From: Alphaproteobacteria bacterium
GTDB lineage: Bacteria; Pseudomonadota; Alphaproteobacteria; Geminicoccales; Geminicoccaceae
Direction of reading: 5' to 3'
Assembly (NCBI GenBank): GCA_026982705.1
Contig: JALSGP010000027.1
Coordinates: 92,017 to 156,016 of the forward strand
Length of the DNA: 64,000 nt
Both the position numbers and the translations under genes were made by a program. The notes below the pieces were generated by a model that was given only the letters and a program-made list of their open reading frames with translations, was not told where the DNA came from and ran no database searches. This document shows positions 42,608 through 52,851 of this stretch, piece after piece. Every line of letters starts with the position of its first letter. Positions within the stretch are counted from its first letter, which is position 1.

Positions 42608-43399
42608 ATGCCCCGCTTCGCCGCCAATCTCAGCACCATGTTCCACGAGGTGCCCTTCCTCGAACGCTTCGCGCGGGCGCGCGCCGCCGGCTTCCAGGCG
42701 GTGGAGTTCCTCTTCCCCTACGCCTTCGACGTGGCCGCCATCCGCCACATGCGCGACGAGGCGGCGCTGCAGGTGGTGCTGTTCAACACCCCGCCCGGCG
42801 ACTGGGACCGGGGCGAGCGCGGGCTGGCGGCGCTGCCCGGACGCGAGGACGCGTTCCGGGAGGCACTGGCGCGCGCCCTCGACTATGCCGGTGAGCTCGA
42901 CTGTCCGCGCATCCACGTGATGGCGGGGGTGGTGCCGGAGGGGGCGGATCCGGCCGAGTGCGAGCGGGTGTTCGTGGCCAATCTGCGCTGGGCGGCGGAA
43001 CGGGCCGAACCCCTCGGCATCCGCCTGTGCATCGAGCCCATCAACACCCGCGACATCCCGGGCTACTTCCTCACCACCCACGAGCAGGCGCGGCGGATCC
43101 TGGAGGCGGTGGGCCACCCGCAGGTGCGGCTGCAGTTCGACTTCTATCACACCCAGATGATGCAGGGCGATCTCACCCGGCGCTTCGAGGAGATGCGGCC
43201 CTTCGTGGAGCACGTGCAGATCGCCGGCGTCCCCGGCCGTCACGAGCCGGACCACGGCGAGATCCACTATCCGTGGATCTTCCGCCGGCTGGACGAGCTG
43301 GGCTACGGCGGCTGGGTGGGCTGCGAGTACCGGCCCCGCCACGGCACCGAAGAGGGGCTCGGCTGGTTGCGACGCTGGCGCGAAGCACGGGCGGACTAG
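42608..43399 (+). CDS. hyi: Hydroxypyruvate isomerase-family TIM-barrel protein
   Basis: 263 residues: AANLSTMFHEVPFLERFARARAAGFQAVEFLFPYA, LCIEPINTRDIPGYFLTTHEQARRIL, LQFDFYHTQMMQGDLTRRF, HVQIAGVPGRHEPDHGEIHYPWIF, and GCEYRPR match Hyi/OtnI, with the metal Glu and Asp residues in order. The enzyme interconverts hydroxypyruvate and tartronate semialdehyde, or a 2-oxo-tetronate in the OtnI subgroup. Its TAG stop forms CTAG with the convergent 3-hydroxyacyl-CoA dehydrogenase-like gene. Confidence 0.88.
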   Translation: MPRFAANLSTMFHEVPFLERFARARAAGFQAVEFLFPYAFDVAAIRHMRDEAALQVVLFNTPPGDWDRGERGLAALPGREDAFREALARALDYAGELDCPRIHVMAGVVPEGADPAECERVFVANLRWAAERAEPLGIRLCIEPINTRDIPGYFLTTHEQARRILEAVGHPQVRLQFDFYHTQMMQGDLTRRFEEMRPFVEHVQIAGVPGRHEPDHGEIHYPWIFRRLDELGYGGWVGCEYRPRHGTEEGLGWLRRWREARAD

Positions 43400-44337
43400 C
43401 GACCGAAGCGACGGTCGGCCTCGCGCCGGTGGGCCAGCAGCGCCATCAGCCGGCGATCGCGCCAGCGCGCCCGCTCGGCGAGCCGCGCCGCCGGCAGCCG
43501 GGCGCGCCGCTGCCGCTCCACCTCCGCCACCAGCGGCTCCTCCCACGGCTCCGGCCGCGCGCGCGGCCGCTGCAGCTCCGCCAGCATCGCCCCATAGCGC
43601 GTCGCGTAGTCCCGCACCCCGCCCGGCGCGTTGAGATCGATGGTCTCGAAGGGGCCCATGAAGGCCCAGCGCAGGCCCAGCCCGTCGCGCACCGTGCGGT
43701 CCAGATCCTCCACCGACACCACCCCCTCGCGCACCAGCGCGAAGGCCTCGCCCAGGAGCGCCGCCTGCAGCCGGTTGAGGACGAAGCCGCGGATCTCGCG
43801 TCGCAGCCGTACCGGCACCTGGCCCGCCCGCACCATCACCTCCTCCGCCCGCGCCAGCGCCGCCGGCGTGGTGAAGGGGGCCGGCACCAGCTCCACCACC
43901 GGCACCAGACAGGGCGGGTTGACGGGATGGGCCACGAGACAGCGCCCGCGGCCCGGGAGATCGGCGGCGAAGACGGAGGCCGGCAGGCTCGAGGAGGAGG
44001 AGGCCAGCACCGTCTCCGGTGCGGCCAGCGCGTCGAGGCGGCGGAACAGCTCGCGCTTGACCTCCTCCCGCTCCGGCGCGCTCTCCTGCACGTACGCGGC
44101 CCCCGCGAGCACCTCCTCCGGCGTGGCCGCCGGCCGGAGCCGCGCCGCCGCCTCCGCCGGATCCTCGACGAGACCGAAGCGGGCGAGTTCGGCGAGGGTC
44201 TCGCGGGCGAAGGCGAGCGCCGCCGTCACCGCCGCCCCGTCCGGATCCCACAGCCGGACCTCGAAGCCGCCGCGGGCGAAGGCTACCGCCCAGGCCCGGC
44301 CGATCAGCCCGCATCCCACCACCGCCACCGTGCGCAC
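43396..44337 (-). CDS. 3-hydroxyacyl-CoA dehydrogenase family (lambda-crystallin/L-gulonate-dehydrogenase type)
   Basis: 313 residues from GTG 44337, which has GGGGAGG six bases upstream; an ATG at 44367 and another at 44397 give longer forms without such a site. VAVVGCGLIGRAWAVAFARGGFEVRLWD is the NAD-binding motif. SSSSSLPASVFA, AHPVNPPCLVPVVELVPA (catalytic His) and the GFVLNRLQAALLGEAFALVREGVVSVEDLDRTVRDGLGLRWAFMGPFETIDLNAPGG block are features of the family with hydroxyacid rather than acyl-CoA substrates (for example L-gulonate). The substrate is not fixed by context, though hyi is next door. Confidence 0.82.
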   Translation of the reverse strand: MRTVAVVGCGLIGRAWAVAFARGGFEVRLWDPDGAAVTAALAFARETLAELARFGLVEDPAEAAARLRPAATPEEVLAGAAYVQESAPEREEVKRELFRRLDALAAPETVLASSSSSLPASVFAADLPGRGRCLVAHPVNPPCLVPVVELVPAPFTTPAALARAEEVMVRAGQVPVRLRREIRGFVLNRLQAALLGEAFALVREGVVSVEDLDRTVRDGLGLRWAFMGPFETIDLNAPGGVRDYATRYGAMLAELQRPRARPEPWEEPLVAEVERQRRARLPAARLAERARWRDRRLMALLAHRREADRRFGR

Positions 44338-44433
44338 GATCCGCCTCCCCGGCAGGTCCGCCCCCATGCTAACCGAATCTTGACATTCGCGCGCCATACC
44401 GGAGACGTGCGCGGCCCCCGCCCGCGGGGGGAT

Positions 44434-44461
44434 TTGTCGGGTGGGGGGAACGCGCTATGAT
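44434..44461 (+). promoter_or_regulatory. Promoter for clpS-clpA
   Basis: TTGTCG, a 16-base spacer and TATGAT, 42 bases before the clpS ATG. The same -35 sequence and spacing are found for the methyltransferase promoter at 49605. Confidence 0.65.
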
Positions 44462-44502
44462 TCGGGCTGGTCCGGAGAGCCGAGGTCGGAGGTGCGACCG
44501 GC

Positions 44503-44835
44503 ATGAGCGGTGACCCGTTTCGCCGGGACGACGGAGAGGGGGCCCGCGGGGCCGTCGTGGCCGAACCGCGGACACGGACGAAGCGCCCGTCGATGTACAA
44601 GGTGCTGATGCTGAACGACGACTATACGCCGATGGACTTCGTGGTGCACGTCCTGCAGAAGTTCTTCCACAAGGACGCCGAGGAGGCGACGCGCATCATG
44701 CTCCACGTGCACCACCACGGCGTCGGTGTGTGCGGCGTCTACACCTACGAGGTGGCGGAGACGAAGGTGGCGCAGGTGATCGAGTACGCGCGGCGGCACG
44801 AGCATCCGCTGCAGTGCACGATGGAAAAGGAGTAG
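44503..44835 (+). CDS. clpS: ATP-dependent Clp protease adaptor ClpS
   Basis: 110 residues. [63 protein letters not shown] is complete, with the N-degron pocket (Asn-Asp-Asp, the H-x-H near the end). It brings N-end-rule substrates to ClpAP. The N-terminal extension of about 25 residues docks to ClpA. GGAGG precedes the ATG. It is followed by clpA, as is typical. Confidence 0.97.
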   Translation: MSGDPFRRDDGEGARGAVVAEPRTRTKRPSMYKVLMLNDDYTPMDFVVHVLQKFFHKDAEEATRIMLHVHHHGVGVCGVYTYEVAETKVAQVIEYARRHEHPLQCTMEKE

Positions 44836-44904
44836 GCGGTTGGCCATCTGGACCGGGAGGAACGCGGGCCCGCGGGGCCGGAACGAGGAGCGGAGGTGAT
44901 GCCG

Positions 44905-47226
<2,322 letters not shown>

Positions 47227-47231
47227 GCCCG

Positions 47232-47260
47232 CCGGCCGTCGATCCGCATCCGACGGCCGG
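47232..47260 (+). terminator. Hairpin after clpA (terminator-like, bidirectional)
   Basis: Arms CCGGCCGTCG and CGACGGCCGG (10 perfect base pairs) around a nine-base loop, right after the clpA stop. No T run follows, so it may act with Rho. It also lies behind the convergent HD gene. Confidence 0.55.
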
Positions 47261-47321
47261 GCGATCCGGCATTCGGCCGAGGGGTGAATGTCGGCGCCAC
47301 ACGTCGTGAGCGTCGGTCGGC

Positions 47322-47994
47322 TCAGGCTGCGCCGGGGTCCCCCTGCGGGCGGGAGCGGTCGACGGAGTGGGAGGCCGCGGCGGCTCGGGCCTGCATCCCC
47401 TGTTCGGCTTCGACCGAGCTCGTGGGGCTCGTCTCCTCCCCGGCAAGCCGCTGCTCGACCTGCACGGCCACTTCGTCGAATCGACGCTCGAGGCCCGGAT
47501 GCGTCCCGCGTATTCGGGCCACCACCCGGCGGCTCCAGTCCAGATAGTCACGCTTGCGCGTCAACGGCCAGTCGGCAGGTGGGCTGTCCCTGAGGGAGCG
47601 CAGATTGGCGATCTTGTCGGCCAGTCTGACGAGCCGGGCCCGATGGGAAAGCCGGCTCGCGTTCTCGACCTGGAGACATTTGCGCACGTCACGCGGCAGA
47701 CTCTTGTCGTCGGTCAGCTCCCGGACGATCCGCGTGACCTCCACCCCGAACTCGCGCTCGAGCTCGTCGGCTTTGGTCTTCGTGTCCTCAAGCACGTCGT
47801 GCAGGATGGCGGCCGCCACCACGACGGGATCGCGGCCGTCCGTGGCTTCCGCCACCAGCATCGCCACCTCCGTCGGATGGTTGATGTAGGGCTCCCGCCG
47901 CGCGCCCCTGCGACCGCTGGTCGACGTGGCGCGCCGCGGCGAAGGCATAGGCCCGGGCAAGCAGAAGGACGGTCTCTCCATCCATGATCGTCAC
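47322..47994 (-). pseudogene. HD-domain (p)ppGpp-hydrolase-like gene, frameshifted
   Basis: The front of the protein, MTIMDGETVLLLARAYAFAAARHVDQR, is in one frame and the rest, GARREPYINHPTEVAMLVAEATD, VAAAILHDVLEDT (HD motif), VRKCLQVENASRLS, ARLVRLADKIANLRSL, in another. The join is near a run of four C at 47905-47908 (GGGG on the coding strand): removing one base restores QGARREPYINHP and a protein of about 224 residues. This looks like SpoT/MESH1-type small alarmone hydrolases (INHPxxVA, HDVxED). Whether the shift is genuine or an assembly error cannot be told from the window. Codon use is like neighbours. Confidence 0.75.
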
Positions 47995-48030
47995 GCCCTC
48001 GCATGCTCCCTTCCGTGGTCGTGCAATGAA

Positions 48031-48909
48031 TCAGATGGCGGTGCCGCGGCCGTCGAGGCTGAGCACCGGCAGGTAGAGATTGGGCCGGCGATCCCGGAAC
48101 AGGCCCCAGCCGGCCCGCCGCACCCGGATGGCGTCGAGGTCGAAGCTGGCGGTGACGATGGCCTCCTCGTCCCGTCCCGCCTCGGCGACGATGGCGCCCG
48201 TCTCGTCGGCGGCGAAGGAGCTGCCGTAAAAGGTCACGGTGCAGCTCTCCCCCACCTCGCGGCCGATGCGGTTGGCCGCCACCACCGGCACCATGTTGGC
48301 GGCGGCGTGCCCCTGCATCACCCGCCGCCAGTGGTCGCGGCTGTCCAGTTCCGGCTCCTGCGGCTCGGAGCCGATGGCGCTCGGATAGAGCAGGATCTCC
48401 GCGCCCATCAGCACCATCGCACGGGCCGCCTCCGGGAACCACTGGTCCCAGCAGATGCCGATGCCGAGCATGCCGGCACGGGTGTGCCAGACGCGGAAGC
48501 CGGTATCGCCCGGATTGAAGTAGTACTTCTCCTGATAGCCCGGTCCGTCGGGGATGTGGGACTTGCGGTAGACCCCCAGCACCCGCCCGTCGGCATCGAT
48601 GACGGCCACCGAGTTGAAATAGGCGTTGTGGGCGCGTTCGAAGAAGCTCACCGGCAGCACCACGCCCAGCTCGGCGGCGAGCTCGGCCATGCGGGCGATG
48701 GTGGGATGATCCTCGAAGGGATGGGCGAGTTCGAAGTATTCCGCCTTCTGATCCTTGCAGAAGTAGGGAAACTCGAACAGCTCCTGCAGCAGCACCACGT
48801 CGGCCCCGCGCATGCGCGCCCGGCGGACCAGATGGACGTGGCGCTCCACGTTGCGCGCCCGGTCGGGCTCGCACCAGGTCTGGATGGCGGCAACCGTGAC
48901 CCGTCTCAT
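48031..48909 (-). CDS. aguB: N-carbamoylputrescine amidase
   Basis: 292 residues of the nitrilase family: Glu in LLQELFEFPYF, Lys in YRKSHIPDGPGYQEKYYF, Cys in IGICWDQWFPEAAR. YQEKYYFNPGDTGF and WFPEAARAM are typical of AguB. It hydrolyses N-carbamoylputrescine to putrescine, CO2 and ammonia; the agmatine deiminase (AguA) that makes its substrate is not in the window. It begins inside the stop of the methyltransferase gene (ATGA), so the two share the promoter at 49605. Confidence 0.95.
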   Translation of the reverse strand: MRRVTVAAIQTWCEPDRARNVERHVHLVRRARMRGADVVLLQELFEFPYFCKDQKAEYFELAHPFEDHPTIARMAELAAELGVVLPVSFFERAHNAYFNSVAVIDADGRVLGVYRKSHIPDGPGYQEKYYFNPGDTGFRVWHTRAGMLGIGICWDQWFPEAARAMVLMGAEILLYPSAIGSEPQEPELDSRDHWRRVMQGHAAANMVPVVAANRIGREVGESCTVTFYGSSFAADETGAIVAEAGRDEEAIVTASFDLDAIRVRRAGWGLFRDRRPNLYLPVLSLDGRGTAI

Positions 48910-49577
48910 CGCGCCGTTCCGCTCCCTGCCTCGGGGTCCGTGGTCGCATCGGCCGGCCCGTCGGCGGGCCGGGCGCGGCCGAACCAGTGCCAGGTGAGGA
49001 GGCGAGGTCCCCGGATCAGATGGCCCGCCTCCACCGTCTCCACCCGGAAGCCCGCCGCCCGCAGCGCCGCCGGCACGTCACGGTCGAGACGGCAGCCGCC
49101 GGCGAGCCGGCGCCACAGGGGCGTGAGGCGGCGCTGCCAGCGGGCGAGGGCGGGATCCGGGGCGCGGCCGTGCTCCAGGAACAGGAAGGTCCCCTCCGGT
49201 CGCAGCACCCGCCGGATCTCGGCCAGCACCCGGGCGAGATCGCCCACCGAACACAGCGTCCAGCTGCTGACCACCGTGTCGAAGCGGGCATCCGCGAAAG
49301 GCAGTGTCTCCGCCCCGGTCTCGTGCAGCTCCACCGGCAGGTTCACCCATTCGGCGGCCCGCCGCGCGCGCGCCAGCAGGGCGGTGGACGGATCCACTCC
49401 CACCAGCCGCCTCACCCGCCGCCCGTAGAGCGGCAGATTGAGGCCGGAGCCCACGCCGATCTCCAGCACCTCGCCCCGCGCCTCCGCCACCAGTCGCCGC
49501 CGCCACGGCAGGAACCGCGGTCGCTGCATGACCCGGTGGACGAGCTCGGGGACCACCCGACTCGACCAGACGCCCAA
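48906..49577 (-). CDS. Class I SAM-dependent methyltransferase
   Basis: About 223 residues, starting at TTG 49577 (GGAGG four bases ahead, and family members start MGxxxRxVxPxL). EVLEIGVGSGLNLPLY is the SAM motif I; VGVDPSTALLARA, ETLPFADARFDTVVSSWTLCSV and RRVLRPEGTFLFLEHGRA are motifs II-IV. The GSGLNLPLY form resembles UbiE/phosphatidylethanolamine-type methyltransferases, but no substrate is assigned. Cotranscribed with aguB. Confidence 0.82.
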   Translation of the reverse strand: MGVWSSRVVPELVHRVMQRPRFLPWRRRLVAEARGEVLEIGVGSGLNLPLYGRRVRRLVGVDPSTALLARARRAAEWVNLPVELHETGAETLPFADARFDTVVSSWTLCSVGDLARVLAEIRRVLRPEGTFLFLEHGRAPDPALARWQRRLTPLWRRLAGGCRLDRDVPAALRAAGFRVETVEAGHLIRGPRLLTWHWFGRARPADGPADATTDPEAGSGTAR

Positions 49578-49604
49578 CGTGCCTCCGTCGCCACCGGCCG
49601 CACC

Positions 49605-49632
49605 CTTATAGCGGCGCCATCGGTCCCGACAA
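49605..49632 (-). promoter_or_regulatory. Promoter for the methyltransferase-aguB pair
   Basis: On the minus strand TTGTCG, a 16-base spacer and TATAAG, 28 bases before the TTG start. It closely matches the clpS promoter design. Confidence 0.65.
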
Positions 49633-49704
49633 ACCCGCAGCCGCCCCGCCCCTTGCCGGGGCGGGCCCCGTGTGCCAAGCGGAATCCGGAAGGAGGAAAC
49701 GCAT

Positions 49705-50574
49705 TTGAGCGAGACGGAGTATCTGACCACCCGCGAGGTGGCGGCCCTGCTCCGCATCAAGGAACGGCGCGTCTACGAGCTGGTGCGCCGGGGCGAGCTG
49801 CCGGCCACCCGCGCCACCGGCCGGCTGCTGTTCCCGCGGGCGGCGGTGCTGGCCCGCATGGGCGGGACGGCGGCACCGGAGACGGCGTCGCCGGCCGACG
49901 TGTTGGCCGGTTCCCACGATCCCCTGCTGGAGTGGGCGCTGCGGGAATCGGCGAGCGGCATCGCCAGCTGGTTCGACGGCAGCGAGGCCGGGCTCGAACG
50001 GTTCGTCGCCCGCCGCGCCGCCGTCGCCGCCCTCCACCTCCACGACGCCGCGAGCGGGGACTGGAACGTCCCCTTCGTGCGGGCGCGCGCCGGCCATCTG
50101 CCGGCGGTGCTGGTGGCCTGGGCCCGCCGCGGCCGCGGACTGCTGCTGCGCCCGGAGCTGGCCGGACGCGTGCGCGGCCTCGCTGACCTCCGCGGTCTCC
50201 GGGTGGTGGGCCGTCAGCCCGGGGCCGGCGCCGCCCGCCTGTTCGCCCAGCTGCTGGCGCGGGCCGGACTCGCGGCCGATGCCTTCACCACCGTCGTCCC
50301 GCCCGCCCGCACCGAGACCGAGGTGGCCCTCGCCCTCGCCTCCGGGACCGCGGACGTGGGCTTCGGCCTCGAGGCGTTGGCCCGGCCCTTCGGTCTCGCC
50401 TACGTGCCGCTGGTGGTGGAGCGCTTCGACCTGCTGGTGGATCGCCGCGCCTGGTTCGAGCCTCCGCTGCAACGGCTGTGGCGTTTCACCCGGACCGCCG
50501 CGTTCCGGACCCGGGCGGAGGAACTCGGCGGCTACGACATCGACGAGCTCGGCACCGTACGATGGAACGCATGA
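49705..50574 (+). CDS. HTH regulator fused to a PBP-like ligand-binding domain
   Basis: 289 residues. An excisionase-like helix-turn-helix at about 5-50 (YLTTREVAALLRIKERRVYELVRRGELPATRATGRLLFPRAAV) precedes a domain with the pattern of periplasmic-binding proteins of the molybdate type (DPLLEWALRESASGIASWFDGSEAGLERFV, GLADLRGLRVVGRQPGAGAARLF, ALASGTADVGFGLEALARPFGLAYVPLVVERFDLLVD). So it is a one-component transcription factor that binds a small ligand in the cytosol. TTG start, with AGGAGG eight bases ahead. It diverges from the methyltransferase-aguB pair and precedes the RTX genes. Confidence 0.84.
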   Translation: MSETEYLTTREVAALLRIKERRVYELVRRGELPATRATGRLLFPRAAVLARMGGTAAPETASPADVLAGSHDPLLEWALRESASGIASWFDGSEAGLERFVARRAAVAALHLHDAASGDWNVPFVRARAGHLPAVLVAWARRGRGLLLRPELAGRVRGLADLRGLRVVGRQPGAGAARLFAQLLARAGLAADAFTTVVPPARTETEVALALASGTADVGFGLEALARPFGLAYVPLVVERFDLLVDRRAWFEPPLQRLWRFTRTAAFRTRAEELGGYDIDELGTVRWNA

Positions 50575-50619
50575 CCTCGCCCCGCACCCTATCCCCGTCG
50601 TCCCATGGGAGAACCGGAC

Positions 50620-52707
50620 ATGCTCTACGACCGTGATCCCAACGCCGTCGCCTCGCTGCTCCAGTATCCCGCCGGCGGCGACACGCCCCTTCGATGGCCC
50701 CATCGTGCCGGTGAGACGGTCCGCATCACCTACGCCTTCTACACGCCGGGCGATACGCCCATGCTGCGGGACGGCGTGGACTATACCGACGTGCGGGGGC
50801 CGACGGCGGACGAGGCGGCCGCCATCGAACGTGCCCTCGCCCTCTACGAGTCCTGGTTCCGGATCGACTTCGTGCCCTTGGGCGGGGGCGATTCCTTCTG
50901 GGCCGACCTCCGCTTCGCCTTCGCCGATTCGTGGGAGAGCTGGGCCGGCGTCACCTATCCCCTCGCCAGGGGCGCGGATCTCACCGGCGCCGAGATCGTG
51001 ATCGATCCCTTCGTCGACGACAATCTCTCCTATGTACCGGGCTCCGGCGGTTTCCACACCCTCGTCCACGAGATCGGCCATGCCCTGGGGCTCGGCCATC
51101 CCTTCGACGACGACGGTCCCAGGCTCGACGCCGCCCACGACAACTGGCGCTTCACCATCATGTCCTATGACGCCAATCCCGGCGTGGGCCGCGATTCGCG
51201 CTACGGCGGGCTGCCCGTCGCCCCCTTCACCCCCATGCCCTACGACGTGGAGGCCCTGGAGCGTCTCTACGGCCTGCGGCCGGGCGTCGCCGCCGGCGAC
51301 GACCGCTACACCCTCCCCGACGGCATCGCCCTCGAGTTCGCCATCCACGACACCGGCGGCACCGACACCCTCGACGCCTCCGCCCTCTCCCTCCCGGTGG
51401 AACTGGACCTGCGTCCGGGGGCGTGGAGCAGCGCCGGCCGCCGCGGCAGCGGCCGCGACTGGAACCGTCCGGCCGAGGGCAACATCGCCATCCTGCCCGG
51501 CACCTGGATCGAGAACGCCGTCGGCGGGACCGGCGACGACCGGCTGATTGGCAACGATCGCGCCAACCGGCTCGAAGGCGGTGCCGGCGACGACCGGCTG
51601 GTGGGCGGCGGCGGGGACGACGTCCTGATGGGCGGTGCCGGCCGCGACCGGCTGGAGGGCGACGCCGGCGACGACGTCTTCGCCGGCACCGTGACGGACT
51701 TCGCCGGCGACCGGCTGCTGGACTTCGAGGCCGGCGACCGGCTGCGCGTCCTGACCGCCGATCCCGCCGGCCTGCAGTGGTCCACGAGCGACGCGCGCGG
51801 TGGCATCCGGGTGACCCTGGACGACGGCGGCGTCACCGCGACCCTGCGGATCGACGGCGTCCGCGGGCGGACACTGGAGCAGAAGGCCGCCGGCACCGAC
51901 TGGCTGGAGCTGGGCCTCGCCGGTGGCGGGCCGTCCGGTGGCGGCACGCCCGGCGGTGGCGGCGGTACCGGCGGTGGGACTCCCGGCGAGGTGCGCCTGA
52001 GCGAGGGCCGCGACCGCTACCTGGGCAGCGATGCCGACGAGACGGTGCGGGCACTGGGCGGCCACGACCGGCTGTGGCTGCGGGGCGGCGACGACACCGC
52101 CCACGGGGATGGGGGCAACGACCGCATCTTCGGCGGCGACGGCGACGACACCCTCCATGGTGACGCCGGCCGGGATCGCCTCGATGGCGGCGCCGGCGAC
52201 GACGTCCTCTCGGGTGGCGACGATGCCGACCGCCTGTGGGGGCGGGCGGGTGCCGACGATCTGTCGGGTGGAGCCGGCGACGATCGCCTGTGGGGCGACG
52301 AGGGCGACGATCGGCTGTGGGGTGCCGACGGTCGCGACCGCCTCTGGGGCGGCGCCGGCGACGACGCGCTGGACGGTGGCGCCGGCGACGATCGCCTGCG
52401 CGCCGATGCGGGTGACGATCTCCTCACGGCCGGTGCCGGCAACGACCGGCTCGACGGCGGCGCCGGCCGCGATCGGGTGCTGTTCGCGGGTACGCCCGGC
52501 GGTTACGAGCTCGCCCGCCGCGGCGCCAAATGGTTCGTCCGCGACGTGGACCCGAACGACGGCGACGAGGGCCGCGATCTCCTCAGGAACGTCGAGTTGC
52601 TCGAATTCGGCGACGGCACCACCGTCGATCTGGCCCGGCTCCCGAACCGTTTCGCCGCGACCCCCGTCGACGATCTCCTGAACCAGCATCCGCAGGCGGT
52701 GGTGTGA
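50620..52707 (+). CDS. Serralysin-like RTX metalloprotease
   Basis: 695 residues from the ATG at 50620 (GGAG eight bases ahead). No classical signal peptide. The protease domain contains HEIGHALGLGHP (zinc ligands His150, His154, His160; base Glu151) and a Met-turn MSYD with Met181 and Tyr183, as in metzincins of the serralysin group. A linker of Gly/Ser/Thr is followed by two blocks of RTX nonapeptides (GGxGxDxLx), first at about 300-355, second from about 470 to 620, which bind calcium. The last part ([30 protein letters not shown]) is shared with the next two genes. Likely a type I secreted protease; no transporter is in the window. Confidence 0.88.
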   Translation: MLYDRDPNAVASLLQYPAGGDTPLRWPHRAGETVRITYAFYTPGDTPMLRDGVDYTDVRGPTADEAAAIERALALYESWFRIDFVPLGGGDSFWADLRFAFADSWESWAGVTYPLARGADLTGAEIVIDPFVDDNLSYVPGSGGFHTLVHEIGHALGLGHPFDDDGPRLDAAHDNWRFTIMSYDANPGVGRDSRYGGLPVAPFTPMPYDVEALERLYGLRPGVAAGDDRYTLPDGIALEFAIHDTGGTDTLDASALSLPVELDLRPGAWSSAGRRGSGRDWNRPAEGNIAILPGTWIENAVGGTGDDRLIGNDRANRLEGGAGDDRLVGGGGDDVLMGGAGRDRLEGDAGDDVFAGTVTDFAGDRLLDFEAGDRLRVLTADPAGLQWSTSDARGGIRVTLDDGGVTATLRIDGVRGRTLEQKAAGTDWLELGLAGGGPSGGGTPGGGGGTGGGTPGEVRLSEGRDRYLGSDADETVRALGGHDRLWLRGGDDTAHGDGGNDRIFGGDGDDTLHGDAGRDRLDGGAGDDVLSGGDDADRLWGRAGADDLSGGAGDDRLWGDEGDDRLWGADGRDRLWGGAGDDALDGGAGDDRLRADAGDDLLTAGAGNDRLDGGAGRDRVLFAGTPGGYELARRGAKWFVRDVDPNDGDEGRDLLRNVELLEFGDGTTVDLARLPNRFAATPVDDLLNQHPQAVV

Positions 52708-52851
52708 GCGGAGGATCACCCGGATACGGCCCGGACGTGCTGCCGAAGGTGCCGGCCGCGGTCGTGGTTGAGCGCGTCCCCACGATGGTCTAGCGGGATC
52801 GTGGGACGGCCCCGGCCGGCACGGGTCGGGAAGGGGTGAAGGGAGGAGACG

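Noticed and set aside
44338..44397. Longer N-terminus for the lambda-crystallin-type dehydrogenase
   Set aside because: The ATGs at 44367 and 44397 have no ribosome-binding site; GTG 44337 has GGGGAGG and starts right at the NAD motif.
44379..44402. CTTGACA upstream of clpS as a sigma-32 promoter
   Set aside because: The CCCCAC-type box is missing at 13-15 bases; the TTGTCG/TATGAT pair is nearer and better.
49645..49665. GC hairpin between the methyltransferase and the HTH regulator as a terminator
   Set aside because: Eight base pairs but no T run, and it lies between divergent promoters, where no transcript needs to end. It may be operator-like, so noted only in the finding on the regulator.
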